Shown here piece after piece: positions 57,333 to 64,000 of a stretch of 64,000 bases of DNA. The stretch's first letter is position 1, and each line of letters opens with the position of its first letter. Origin of the DNA: Microbulbifer thermotolerans (GTDB lineage Bacteria > Pseudomonadota > Gammaproteobacteria > Pseudomonadales > Cellvibrionaceae). Location of the stretch: positions 135,398 through 199,397 of the forward strand of contig NZ_FOKT01000007.1 of assembly GCF_900112305.1 (NCBI RefSeq), written 5' to 3'. The translations under genes and the position numbers were made by a program. Under the pieces are notes generated by a model. That model did no database searches. It saw only the letters and a list, made by a program, of their open reading frames with translations, and was not told the origin of the DNA.

Positions 57333-58435
57333 ACTGGCGCAGGCTCTGGGCAGTTGTCATCAAAGAACTGCGTCAGTTGCGTCGGGACCATATCACACTG
57401 CTGATGATTGTCGGCATGCCCATACTGCAGCTGGTGCTGTTCGGCTACGCGATCAATCTGAATCCGCGCCATCTGCCCGCCGCCATTGCTGATCAGGCAC
57501 TCACCAGCGGATCGCGCCAGGTGGTTATGGATATGCTGGCCACTGGTGTTATTGAACCTGTCAAGGATGCCGAGAGCCCACAGCAACTGATGAGTATGCT
57601 GCGCCGGGGTGAGATCAGTGTTGGCGTGGTGATTCCCTGGGATTTCGAACGCCGCCGGGCCCTGGGAGAATCTTCGGTTCAGGTCCTGGTGGACGGTAGT
57701 GACACTGTGGTGCAGAACGCGGCCTTGCAGCTGGCGCAGATGCCGCTCACTTATACGCCCGGAAGCCCGAGGGATTCTTCGATACCACTGCCCGAGCTGC
57801 CGATCAGTGTCGTGGCCTTTTACAACCCGCAGCGGGTTTCGGCGATCACTATTGTGCCGGGGTTGATTGGCATCATTCTGACTATGACCATGATGATGTT
57901 TACGGCCGTTGCCATAGTGCGCGAACGGGAGCGGGGCAACATGGAACTGCTGATCGCCACACCGGTCAGTAAGGGCGAGTTGATGCTGGGTAAGTTACTG
58001 CCCTACGGCGCTATCGGCCTAATCCAGACAAGTCTGATACTGCTGTCGGGTGTATTGTTGTTTCAGGTCCCGATTCGCGGCAGTCTGCTGGATGTTTACC
58101 TGTCGGCGTTGCTGCTGATCTTTGCCAATCTCAGTCTGGGATTGCTGATTTCCACTGCTACTCAGTCCCAGTTTCAGGCCATACAGATGACTTTTTTTGT
58201 CTTTGTGCCGTCGATACTGCTATCCGGTTTTGTGTTTCCCTTTGAGGGTATGCCCGAACCTGCCCAATGGATAGCCGAATTGCTGCCACTGACTCACTTT
58301 ATTCGCCTGATACGCGGCATTATGCTGCGCGGTGCTGAACTCGTGGAGTTGTGGCAGGACTGGGTGGCACTGCTGGTGTTTATTGTGTTGATGATGGTGT
58401 TGGCGGTATCACGCTTTAGGAAAAGCTTGGATTAG
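57329..58435 (+). CDS. ABC-2 type transporter permease
   Basis: A 368-residue membrane protein with one N-terminal helix, a large external domain (about 45-160), and five C-terminal helices. FYNPQRVSAITIVPGLIGIILTMTMMMFTAVAIVRERERGNMELLIATPV is typical of the YbhS/YbhR family. With the HlyD and ATPase genes it would form a drug or lipid-like exporter. Only one permease gene is present, whereas the E. coli operon has two, so a homodimer is likely. The substrate is unknown. Confidence 0.9.
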   Translation: MNWRRLWAVVIKELRQLRRDHITLLMIVGMPILQLVLFGYAINLNPRHLPAAIADQALTSGSRQVVMDMLATGVIEPVKDAESPQQLMSMLRRGEISVGVVIPWDFERRRALGESSVQVLVDGSDTVVQNAALQLAQMPLTYTPGSPRDSSIPLPELPISVVAFYNPQRVSAITIVPGLIGIILTMTMMMFTAVAIVRERERGNMELLIATPVSKGELMLGKLLPYGAIGLIQTSLILLSGVLLFQVPIRGSLLDVYLSALLLIFANLSLGLLISTATQSQFQAIQMTFFVFVPSILLSGFVFPFEGMPEPAQWIAELLPLTHFIRLIRGIMLRGAELVELWQDWVALLVFIVLMMVLAVSRFRKSLD

Positions 58436-58487
58436 GTGGTCTTTGATCTGCTTTATTGGAAAATATTATTTCAAATATAAAAGGTTA

Positions 58488-58701
58488 AGGAACCTCTGAT
58501 TAAGTCACTTTCTGGTGGCAGAGGCGCTTCGGGGGCGGATGTGAAGCTCAGGTGATAGGGCGGGCATTTCGAAACCGTGGGATACAGGGATATATCCGTC
58601 GGAGCTACAGGGAAGTACTCGTGCGTTTTCGAAATGTCCGTCCTATTGCCTGAGCGCCCCGGAAGCTACCATAGTGTTCACGCGAATTCATCAGAGGTCC
58701 T
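58488..58701. mobile_element. MITE-like palindromic element, copy 2
   Basis: About 214 bp flanked by TA. Ends AGGAACCTCTGATTAAG and, inverted, AGGACCTCTGATGAATTCG. Large runs are identical with copy 1, including GGAGCTACAGGGAAGTACTC and GAAGCTCAGGTGATAGG. The middle repeats the palindrome CATTTCGAAACCG ... TTTTCGAAATG. A partial second terminal repeat (AATCTCTGATTAATTA) follows at 58706-58721, perhaps an older copy. The remaining 58722-58973 has no gene I can see. Confidence 0.87.
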
Positions 58702-58973
58702 TAATAAATCTCTGATTAATTACCGTGATTATAGTGGTAAGTTGCGATCTGTTCAGGGGGGGTAAAATAGGAATTTTGAATCCAAGGTCTATATATTTGG
58801 TGTTTTTGCGTTACGCCTCTGCACTGACAGTAGGTTTTCGATGAAATTAAATTACGGTTTTGTGATTTCCATTAGCGATGATTTCACCAAGATTAATATA
58901 AATAAACCTTAAGGTAAATTACTTCTTTTAAGTTAAAAAATGACAATGGCATGTTGCGCGCAACAAAGGCGCG

Positions 58974-59597
58974 CTACACCATTTCCTTGTTATCATCGGA
59001 CGGGGAAAACAGTTCAAGTCCGTTAAGTGCGCCATGAAGCTCCATTTGTCGGCCAGCTACAGCAAGAGATCCAATTGCGACAGGATCGAGATCACAATCT
59101 CTGACGATATTCATTACATCTTTCACTGCGGGTTCGTTGTTGCCGGCGACAAATAAAACCCGCTTTAATCCACTTGCAGGCAATGGCGCGAACATCTTCT
59201 CTATAGGTAGAGTATTAAATGCCTTAACAACGCGCGCACCGGGTGTGAGGCGCGCTATTATTTCACTACCACTATCGTTTCCCAGGTCATCGACTTGGAA
59301 GTCCGGCGCGTAAGAGGTGAAAATATTCGTGGCGTCTATGATGATCCGCCCATTCCAATCCAGTTGCCGATCTAATACCTCTCGTATCTTGACCCACGGC
59401 ACCGCTAGTAAGACGAGGTCATTGCTCAATGCTTCCTCCAGTAAAACAGGCTGCAGAGGCACGTCGGCATCGACGATTCTTGGTACAAGTGATTCGACCC
59501 CTCGACTATTGGCAATCTGCACATCGTGCCCTTTACCAGCCAGCTTTTTTGCAAGCGTCCACCCGACCGTTGCGGCACCAATTACTCCGATCTTCAT
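58974..59597 (-). CDS. NADPH-dependent F420-reductase-like oxidoreductase
   Basis: A 207-residue protein of the NAD(P)-binding family related to F420-dependent NADP reductases. ATG at 59597 follows GGAGG. The nucleotide loop is MKIGVIGAATVGWTLAKKLAGKGHDVQIANSRG; further blocks are DLVLLAVPWVKIREVL and VVKAFNTLPIEKMF. Many bacteria without F420 encode such proteins, which probably use NADP with unknown substrates. It follows the decayed MFS gene on the same strand. Confidence 0.85.
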   Translation of the reverse strand: MKIGVIGAATVGWTLAKKLAGKGHDVQIANSRGVESLVPRIVDADVPLQPVLLEEALSNDLVLLAVPWVKIREVLDRQLDWNGRIIIDATNIFTSYAPDFQVDDLGNDSGSEIIARLTPGARVVKAFNTLPIEKMFAPLPASGLKRVLFVAGNNEPAVKDVMNIVRDCDLDPVAIGSLAVAGRQMELHGALNGLELFSPSDDNKEMV

Positions 59598-59763
59598 ACG
59601 ATATCCTCCAGCACGAGGTGCGCCTCTTTTTGAAAACCCAAACTCTGCGGGCGACAAGCCCACCTTTTGCAATCGTCCGGCGCCAACAGCACTATTTCTG
59701 GTCAGTTTTGGCACTGGAAGTGCCCCCATTTTTTACCTTGAAAAGTGAGTGCTTTTGAAATTG

Positions 59764-60165
59764 CTAGAGCACAGGAGTAACCACGGCAGCCAGGGTAAGA
59801 AAAGTCCACTGAAAGGTACTGCTGTAAATTGCGAGCACATCAGGCCCCAAGAGCACATTTACACCTATTTTTCGGACGAATACCAAGGCACATGCCGTTC
59901 CGGCTGCCACCACGCAGGAGTCAAACACCAATATAAAGGTGTTGATCACCCAGGTGGCGGCAACGCGCTCTGCACCTAACTCGGTAGATATCTCGGGCAG
60001 GGCAACTCCGATCGCTGTGTAGGTCAGGGTAACGACAAAGCCACACACACAAAGTGCGAGCAGCAGAGCACTGCGGCGCGTAGTTGAGCTAAAAGTGGAA
60101 ACGCCTTCGAAAGAACGGGAGGGCAGCCAATTGACTGCGCTTCCACCTGTGAGATAGCTATTCAT
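59764..60165 (-). pseudogene. Remnant of an MFS transporter
   Basis: A 133-codon frame whose residues about 25-90 are the N-terminal part of a drug-type major-facilitator transporter: LLLALCVCGFVVTLTYTAIGVALPEISTEL, then VAATWVINTFILVFDSCVVAAG. A full protein would have 12-14 helices and over 400 residues. This one has about three helices, then jumps to FQWTFLTLAAVV and stops. A large internal deletion, or loss of the middle and end, is likely. Confidence 0.65.
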
Positions 60166-60226
60166 TGGTGGCGCAGGTTTGCAGCAGTGGGGCAACGTAC
60201 AAACTGGCGCTGCCCGCATCCAGAAT

Positions 60227-60976
60227 TTAGATCTGGGCCAGGCCTCCGTCGGCAAATAGCTCGATGCCGTTGACGAAACTGCTGTCATCCGAGGCCAGGA
60301 ACAACGCCGCCTTGGCGATTTCGTTCGGTTGGCCCACGCGGCCCAGTGGCACCATATCGGCAAAGCCGTCCAGAAACCCCTTCGTGTGCTCAGTGGGTAC
60401 AAGACCAGTCAGCCCAGGTGTTTCCACCGGGCCAGGACTTAGGGTATTGACGCGAATACCACGCGGTTTCAGATCCAGTATCCAGTTGCGGGCGAAGCTA
60501 CGTACCGCTGCCTTGCTGGCCGCGTAGACACTAAAGTTTTCAGTGCCGCCACTGGCAGCGGTGGATCCGGTCAGAATGACCGAGGCGCCCGTACGCAACA
60601 GAGGCAGTGCCTTCTGAACCGTGAACAGCATCCCTTTGACATTAATACCGAAAATACGGTCGAACTGTTCCTCCGTGATGGCACCCATGGGCAGGAAATC
60701 ACCGCCCCCGGCATTGGCGAAAACGATATCCAGGTGACCGGCTTTTTCTGCTATCGATTCGTAGATGCGATCCAAGTCTTCCATTTTGGAAATATCGCCG
60801 CGAATGCCGATGGTGCCTGGGCCAGCTAAAGCCACTGCCTCTTCCAGCTCTGCCTGGCGGCGCCCGATAATAAACACCGTTGCGCCCTGTGCCGCGAACT
60901 CATGTGCGGTGGCTCGGCCAATACCCGTGGTGCCGCCGGTAATCAGTGCGACTTTACCTTCAAGTCTTTTAGTCAT
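60227..60976 (-). CDS. Short-chain dehydrogenase/reductase
   Basis: A 249-residue classical SDR. NADP-binding TGGTTGIGRATAHEF is near residue 14, NAGGG near residue 90, and the active site has Ser in LTGSTAASGG and the Y-x-x-x-K of YAASKAAV near residue 152. SPGPVETPGL follows. ATG has GGAGAA at good distance. The substrate is unknown. It is preceded on the same strand by a broken SnoaL-like gene, with LysR divergent beyond. Confidence 0.92.
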   Translation of the reverse strand: MTKRLEGKVALITGGTTGIGRATAHEFAAQGATVFIIGRRQAELEEAVALAGPGTIGIRGDISKMEDLDRIYESIAEKAGHLDIVFANAGGGDFLPMGAITEEQFDRIFGINVKGMLFTVQKALPLLRTGASVILTGSTAASGGTENFSVYAASKAAVRSFARNWILDLKPRGIRVNTLSPGPVETPGLTGLVPTEHTKGFLDGFADMVPLGRVGQPNEIAKAALFLASDDSSFVNGIELFADGGLAQI

Positions 60977-61002
60977 GACGATTCTCCAATTATGAATTGG
61001 CT

Positions 61003-61443
61003 TTATTGGGGGCCTCGGGCACCCATATCGAATGTGCGCGCAATCTCCAGAGTGTCCTCGTACAGATGCAGGCAGATGACCTCTCCCTCCTGTATCCTCA
61101 GATGCATCACCAGCAGCGTCGACAGCTTTTTGCCGGTGCGGGTCACTAGCTGGGTGAAATGCCCGATAATTACCGCGCCTTCGCCTTTAACCAGTACCTT
61201 GTCTACCCTGACCTCACTCTTGCCGGGCTCAAAATGCGGCCACATTTAATGAAAAAAGGCGGCGACTTGGTTGCATTTCGTACGCGGACCTACCCACGAC
61301 AGCGCCATGGAGTCGGGCACAAACCAACCGATGTTTTTTGCGAACAGTGTCTGCACGCTCTCAGTACCGGTGGCACCCAGACGCTCGAGCAACTGCACTT
61401 TGGTGCTGCGGGTGTCTTGGATCTTCATCGCGTCTTTGCCCAT
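61003..61443 (-). pseudogene. SnoaL/NTF2-like protein with an in-frame stop
   Basis: Two pieces are in the same frame. MKIQDTRSTKVQLLERLGATGTESVQTLFAKNIGWFV is at the start, the rest runs to VAAFFH, then TAA at 61246-61248, and reading resumes at once with MWPHFEPGKSEVRVDKVLV to the end. The whole looks like one 145-residue SnoaL-type domain with one sense codon replaced by TAA. It may be a pseudogene, a recent mutation, or a real read-through; the ATG right after the stop could restart translation. It precedes the SDR gene by 26 bp. Confidence 0.75.
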
Positions 61444-61565
61444 CTTGTATGATTAAGTGCTGTAGTGTGCATTCGGCGGTCACGATTGGTGTAAGAGGAC
61501 GGCTACCCGGAGCAACCGCAATCGCAAACTGGAGTGTCAGTTACATTTCCAGCCAAGGTCATTTA

Positions 61566-61592
61566 GAACCTACACTGCGAACTATAGGGTTC
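61566..61592. promoter_or_regulatory. Candidate LysR operator
   Basis: GAACCTA (61566-61572) and TAGGGTTC (61585-61592) form a near-palindrome in the divergent region between the SnoaL-SDR genes and the LysR gene. The region contains a T-N11-A-like layout typical of LysR sites. Only suggestive. Confidence 0.3.
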
Positions 61593-61657
61593 ATGGATTG
61601 GATGCATAAGTCCCCAATCAGTAGTATTAGCTTCAACCAAATGGAACAGGAATTGCC

Positions 61658-62578
61658 GTGGAGACCTTGGGAAACCTGACTTCTTTCGTGCGTGCGGCAG
61701 AAGCGCTGAACTTTTCGGAGGCCGCCAGGCGTCTCGGAATCTCCGCTGCAGCGGTGAGCAAGAATGTGGCTCGACTGGAGAGTAATCTCGGCACTCGCCT
61801 GTTCCATCGCAGTACCAGGCGCCTGACCCTAACTGAGGCCGGAGAGCGCTTTTACGCCGAGGTGGCCGACAGCCTGGACAATATCCAGGCCGCCATTGCC
61901 CGCATCGATGAGGCGCGACAAGTACCCGCTGGCCGACTGCGGGTCAGTCTGTCCCCCTCTTTCGGCATGACCTATGTGCTGCCCCTGCTGGCCGACTTCA
62001 AACAGCGCTACCCGGAAGTCGTACCCGACTGGCATTTCGAGAATCGTCGCGTCGACCTGGTTGCAGAGGGATTCGATGCCGCCATTAGTGGCGCTGTTGA
62101 ACTGGTGCCGGGCGTGGTGGCGCGGGAGCTGTGCAAGTTGCACCTAGTGGCCGTCGCCTCGCCCGCCTTCCTGAAAGCGAACCCTGCGCCCCGGGGCCCG
62201 GATGACTTGGCGGGCCTGGACGGAATCGTCGTGCGCTCTACCCAGAGCGGCCGACTGCGCAGCTGGATTCTGCAGCACAGCGACGGAACTACTTGCGATG
62301 TCAGTCTCAAGCCCTCTGTGATCATGAATGACCCAGAAGCCATCTGTCGCTGTGCTGTCATGGGCCTCGGGGTTACTCTGGCGCCGGTGGACTGCGCCTA
62401 CCCCTGGCTTCAGCGAGGGGAGTTGGTGAGGCTGTTGCCGGACTGGCATGTCGATCTGGGGGCGGTAGTGGTCTATTACTCCGGCCAAAAACTGCTGCCA
62501 TCCAAGACCCGCGTCTTCATTGACTTCCTTGTCGACCATTTTCAGACGCAGCTGGCACCACAATTTCGCGCTGTGTGA
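61658..62578 (+). CDS. LysR-family transcriptional regulator
   Basis: A 306-residue regulator starting with GTG after AGGAATT. The helix-turn-helix is NLTSFVRAAEALNFSEAARRLGISAAAVSKNVARLESNLGTRLFHRSTR. The effector domain spans about 90-300, with RLRVSLSPSFGMTYVLPLLADF and GVTLAPVDCAYPW. It is divergent from the SnoaL-SDR genes and probably controls them. The inducer is unknown. Confidence 0.92.
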   Translation: METLGNLTSFVRAAEALNFSEAARRLGISAAAVSKNVARLESNLGTRLFHRSTRRLTLTEAGERFYAEVADSLDNIQAAIARIDEARQVPAGRLRVSLSPSFGMTYVLPLLADFKQRYPEVVPDWHFENRRVDLVAEGFDAAISGAVELVPGVVARELCKLHLVAVASPAFLKANPAPRGPDDLAGLDGIVVRSTQSGRLRSWILQHSDGTTCDVSLKPSVIMNDPEAICRCAVMGLGVTLAPVDCAYPWLQRGELVRLLPDWHVDLGAVVVYYSGQKLLPSKTRVFIDFLVDHFQTQLAPQFRAV

Positions 62579-62919
62579 AAATGTCGGGCTACGAGGTTTT
62601 CACGCTCTCCCGCTCGACGACTAACACGTAGTGTCATCCGGTACCACCACAATTGTCGTTGGTAAAGACGCTCACATATTGGCTCCCTGTTTCGAGCGAA
62701 GCATGACAGACACCTTGCGGTTTGTCTTGCAGCCCAAGTTGTTCCCAATGTCTTCCCATCCGGCTTTCGAACATAGTCAACCTAACGATATATCGGGAAT
62801 AGCCTCTATGTGATGGCACTGCAGCGCAATATGCGTATAGCAATCAATGACCTTGCGTATTTTCCACACACATGTCCAGGCATGCGCATTTCCCTCACGC
62901 ATATAATTCTCCTGAAGTG
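62579..62919. other. Non-coding region after the LysR gene
   Basis: About 340 bp with no gene I can support; short open frames on both strands lack recognisable sequence. It has a balanced base composition, unlike the AT-rich TetR gene that follows. Confidence 0.4.
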
Positions 62920-62955
62920 TTGACTAGGTTTACCATTTAGGCATAATTGGTAAAC
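62920..62955 (+). promoter_or_regulatory. Promoter with operator-like palindrome before the TetR gene
   Basis: A -35 TTGACT (62920-62925) and -10 CATAAT (62942-62947) are spaced by 16 bp. GTTTACCA (62928-62935) and TGGTAAAC (62948-62955) form a perfect 8-bp inverted repeat with a 12-bp gap, straddling the -10. The ATG at 62961 comes six bases later, so the mRNA may be leaderless or start at most a few bases before it. Confidence 0.75.
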
Positions 62956-62960
62956 ATGAT

Positions 62961-63539
62961 ATGAAGACGATGCTGGGAAGTGGAGTGAAGAATCAGATAT
63001 TGGAACAATCGATCAAGGTATTCGGGAAGCTAGGGTTTAAAAAAGCAACCATGATGGATCTGGCCAAAGCCGCTGGCTTATCTAAACAGGGGCTATATCT
63101 GTACTTCCCGAGCAAAGAAGCGCTCTTTGTTGAGGCAGCTACGCACTACTTGGATCTAGGTTTGAAACTTGTTGACCGGGCACTGGCAAATCGCGATATA
63201 TGCCTTGAAAAGCGCTTACTTAACGCGGTAGATGCGTGGTTTGGGCGTCATTATGAAACGTTTCACGGTGGTACCTGGGATGTGATTTTCACAGCAAACA
63301 ATATCTCCGTGAAAGATGTAGATCATTTTAAACACGCCTTCCAACAACAACTTGCTGATGCCATTAATGAAGGGTTACCTGCTCATGCTTACGGAAGCTG
63401 TTCTTCTAAAGAAATTGCTAACACGATTTTTGTCTGTGGCCTTTCATGGAAAGAGCAATACACCTCCAAAGAGGTTTTTCTTAATCAAATGTTTCGTTGT
63501 ATCAAAGTCTGTTGTAGAACCCCAGGAGAAAAAAAATGA
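62961..63539 (+). CDS. TetR-family transcriptional regulator
   Basis: A 192-residue regulator. The helix-turn-helix is KATMMDLAKAAGLSKQGLYLYFPSKEALF (about residues 30-60), with NQILEQSIKVFGKLGFKK before it. The ligand domain is helical with Cys and Trp residues. The codons are more AT-rich than in most of the window, which suggests recent acquisition. It probably represses its own promoter through the palindrome at 62928-62955. Its stop overlaps the start of the reductase gene (ATGA), so both are one transcription unit. Confidence 0.9.
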   Translation: MKTMLGSGVKNQILEQSIKVFGKLGFKKATMMDLAKAAGLSKQGLYLYFPSKEALFVEAATHYLDLGLKLVDRALANRDICLEKRLLNAVDAWFGRHYETFHGGTWDVIFTANNISVKDVDHFKHAFQQQLADAINEGLPAHAYGSCSSKEIANTIFVCGLSWKEQYTSKEVFLNQMFRCIKVCCRTPGEKK

Positions 63540-64000
63540 GGGATGTTCTTGTAACTGGGGGAACGGGATTCATTGCCAGTTATTGCGTTGTAGAGCTACT
63601 TAAGAATAATTATCGTGTCCGCGTCACATTCAGAGATCGATCCGGAGTCGAATATATACGAGGGATGCTCATTGCTGCAGGAATTTCAGACCTCTCAAAG
63701 CTCTCTTTTCATTTCGCTGATCTCAGATATGACAAGGGGTGGCAGAAAGCGCTTGATGGCGTTACTTATGTATTACATGTTGCTTCCCCCTTCCCTTCAA
63801 AGTCTGTAGACAAAGAAGAAATTATTGGAACAGCGTGTAATGGGACCTTGCGATTACTCAAGTATGCGCAGGCTGCGTCCGTTAAGCGCGTGGTTCTCAC
63901 ATCTTCTTTTGGTGCAATCGGATACGGTCACCCCAAAGGAAAGGATCTTTATTCCGAGAACGACTGGACTAACTTAGATAATAGCAAGTTAAGCCCATAC
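63536..64000 (+). CDS. NAD(P)-dependent epimerase/dihydroflavonol-reductase-like, partial
   Basis: The first 155 codons of a gene that runs off the right edge. The Rossmann loop is VLVTGGTGFIASYCVVELL, then HFADLRYDKGWQKALDG, TYVLHVASPFPS and VLTSSFGAIGYG, all typical of extended SDR enzymes in the dihydroflavonol-4-reductase-like group. The catalytic Tyr-Lys lies beyond the edge. The substrate is unknown; TetR/reductase pairs often answer to small carbonyl compounds, but this is inference. Confidence 0.88.
   Translation, partial: MRDVLVTGGTGFIASYCVVELLKNNYRVRVTFRDRSGVEYIRGMLIAAGISDLSKLSFHFADLRYDKGWQKALDGVTYVLHVASPFPSKSVDKEEIIGTACNGTLRLLKYAQAASVKRVVLTSSFGAIGYGHPKGKDLYSENDWTNLDNSKLSPY

Noticed and set aside
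58577-58765. 62-codon frame within the second MITE
   Set aside because: It follows the hairpin sequence, is not kept in the first copy and has no ribosome site.

Overview
The window reads as a chromosomal segment of a free-living, probably marine gammaproteobacterium. A Cellvibrionales/Microbulbifer-type organism is my best guess. That guess is inference from the gene content (dipeptidyl peptidase IV, siderophore receptor, curli, two Na+-coupled NSS transporters), the housekeeping gene order (recN-grpE-dnaK-dnaJ-dapB-carA-carB-greA; smpB-ratA-rnfH-bamE-fur) and a tmRNA tag that reads ANDDNYALAA. Most genes are GC-rich. An accessory element and the last 9 kb look different.

Layout. 1-8.3 kb: the tail of an AraC regulator, S-formylglutathione hydrolase, a Gly-rich lipoprotein, a DPP-IV-like peptidase, a YdcH-type small protein, then a siderophore receptor with a PepSY membrane protein behind a Fur-box-like palindrome. 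8.3-19.9 kb: a TetR regulator, a cytochrome bd oxidase (cydAB) with a GbsR/MarR regulator upstream, a DUF1853 protein, UDP-GlcNAc 2-epimerase, a GT4 glycosyltransferase, an RTX-like protein ending in a beta-barrel, and OmpW. 20.3-25.2 kb: a 4.9-kb integrated element in the 3' end of ssrA, flanked by 24-bp direct repeats. It holds only a tyrosine integrase, an AlpA-like protein and two small DNA-binding-like proteins, plus about 2.1 kb of non-coding DNA packed with several families of helically phased repeats. 25.2-33.7 kb: ssrA, smpB between two NSS transporters, ratA-rnfH, bamE, fur, an acyltransferase and recN. 33.7-47.3 kb: the heat-shock operon with two sigma-32 promoters, dapB, a RimB-RimK fusion, a YfiR protein, carAB with a candidate attenuator, and greA.

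47.3-54.9 kb is a curli locus (csgD-E-F-G-B) followed by four large curlin-repeat proteins. These four are two copies of a two-gene module, with a near-identical 39-bp element upstream of the second gene of each copy. CsgD would activate, CsgE/F/G would secrete, CsgB would nucleate, and the four large curlins would form the fibre. 55.3-58.4 kb: an HlyD/ABC ATPase/ABC-2 permease exporter. 59-64 kb: an accessory cluster with an oxidoreductase, a decayed MFS transporter, an SDR, a SnoaL-like gene broken by an in-frame stop, a LysR regulator, and a TetR/reductase pair that runs off the end.

A family of MITE-like palindromic elements occurs as two full copies (about 215 bp, TA-flanked, similar terminal inverted repeats) and two divergent short copies. 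One full copy separates a LexA-box-like site from recN. The parts I consider most likely to be undescribed are the repeat-dense ssrA satellite element, the duplicated curlin module and the MITE family.
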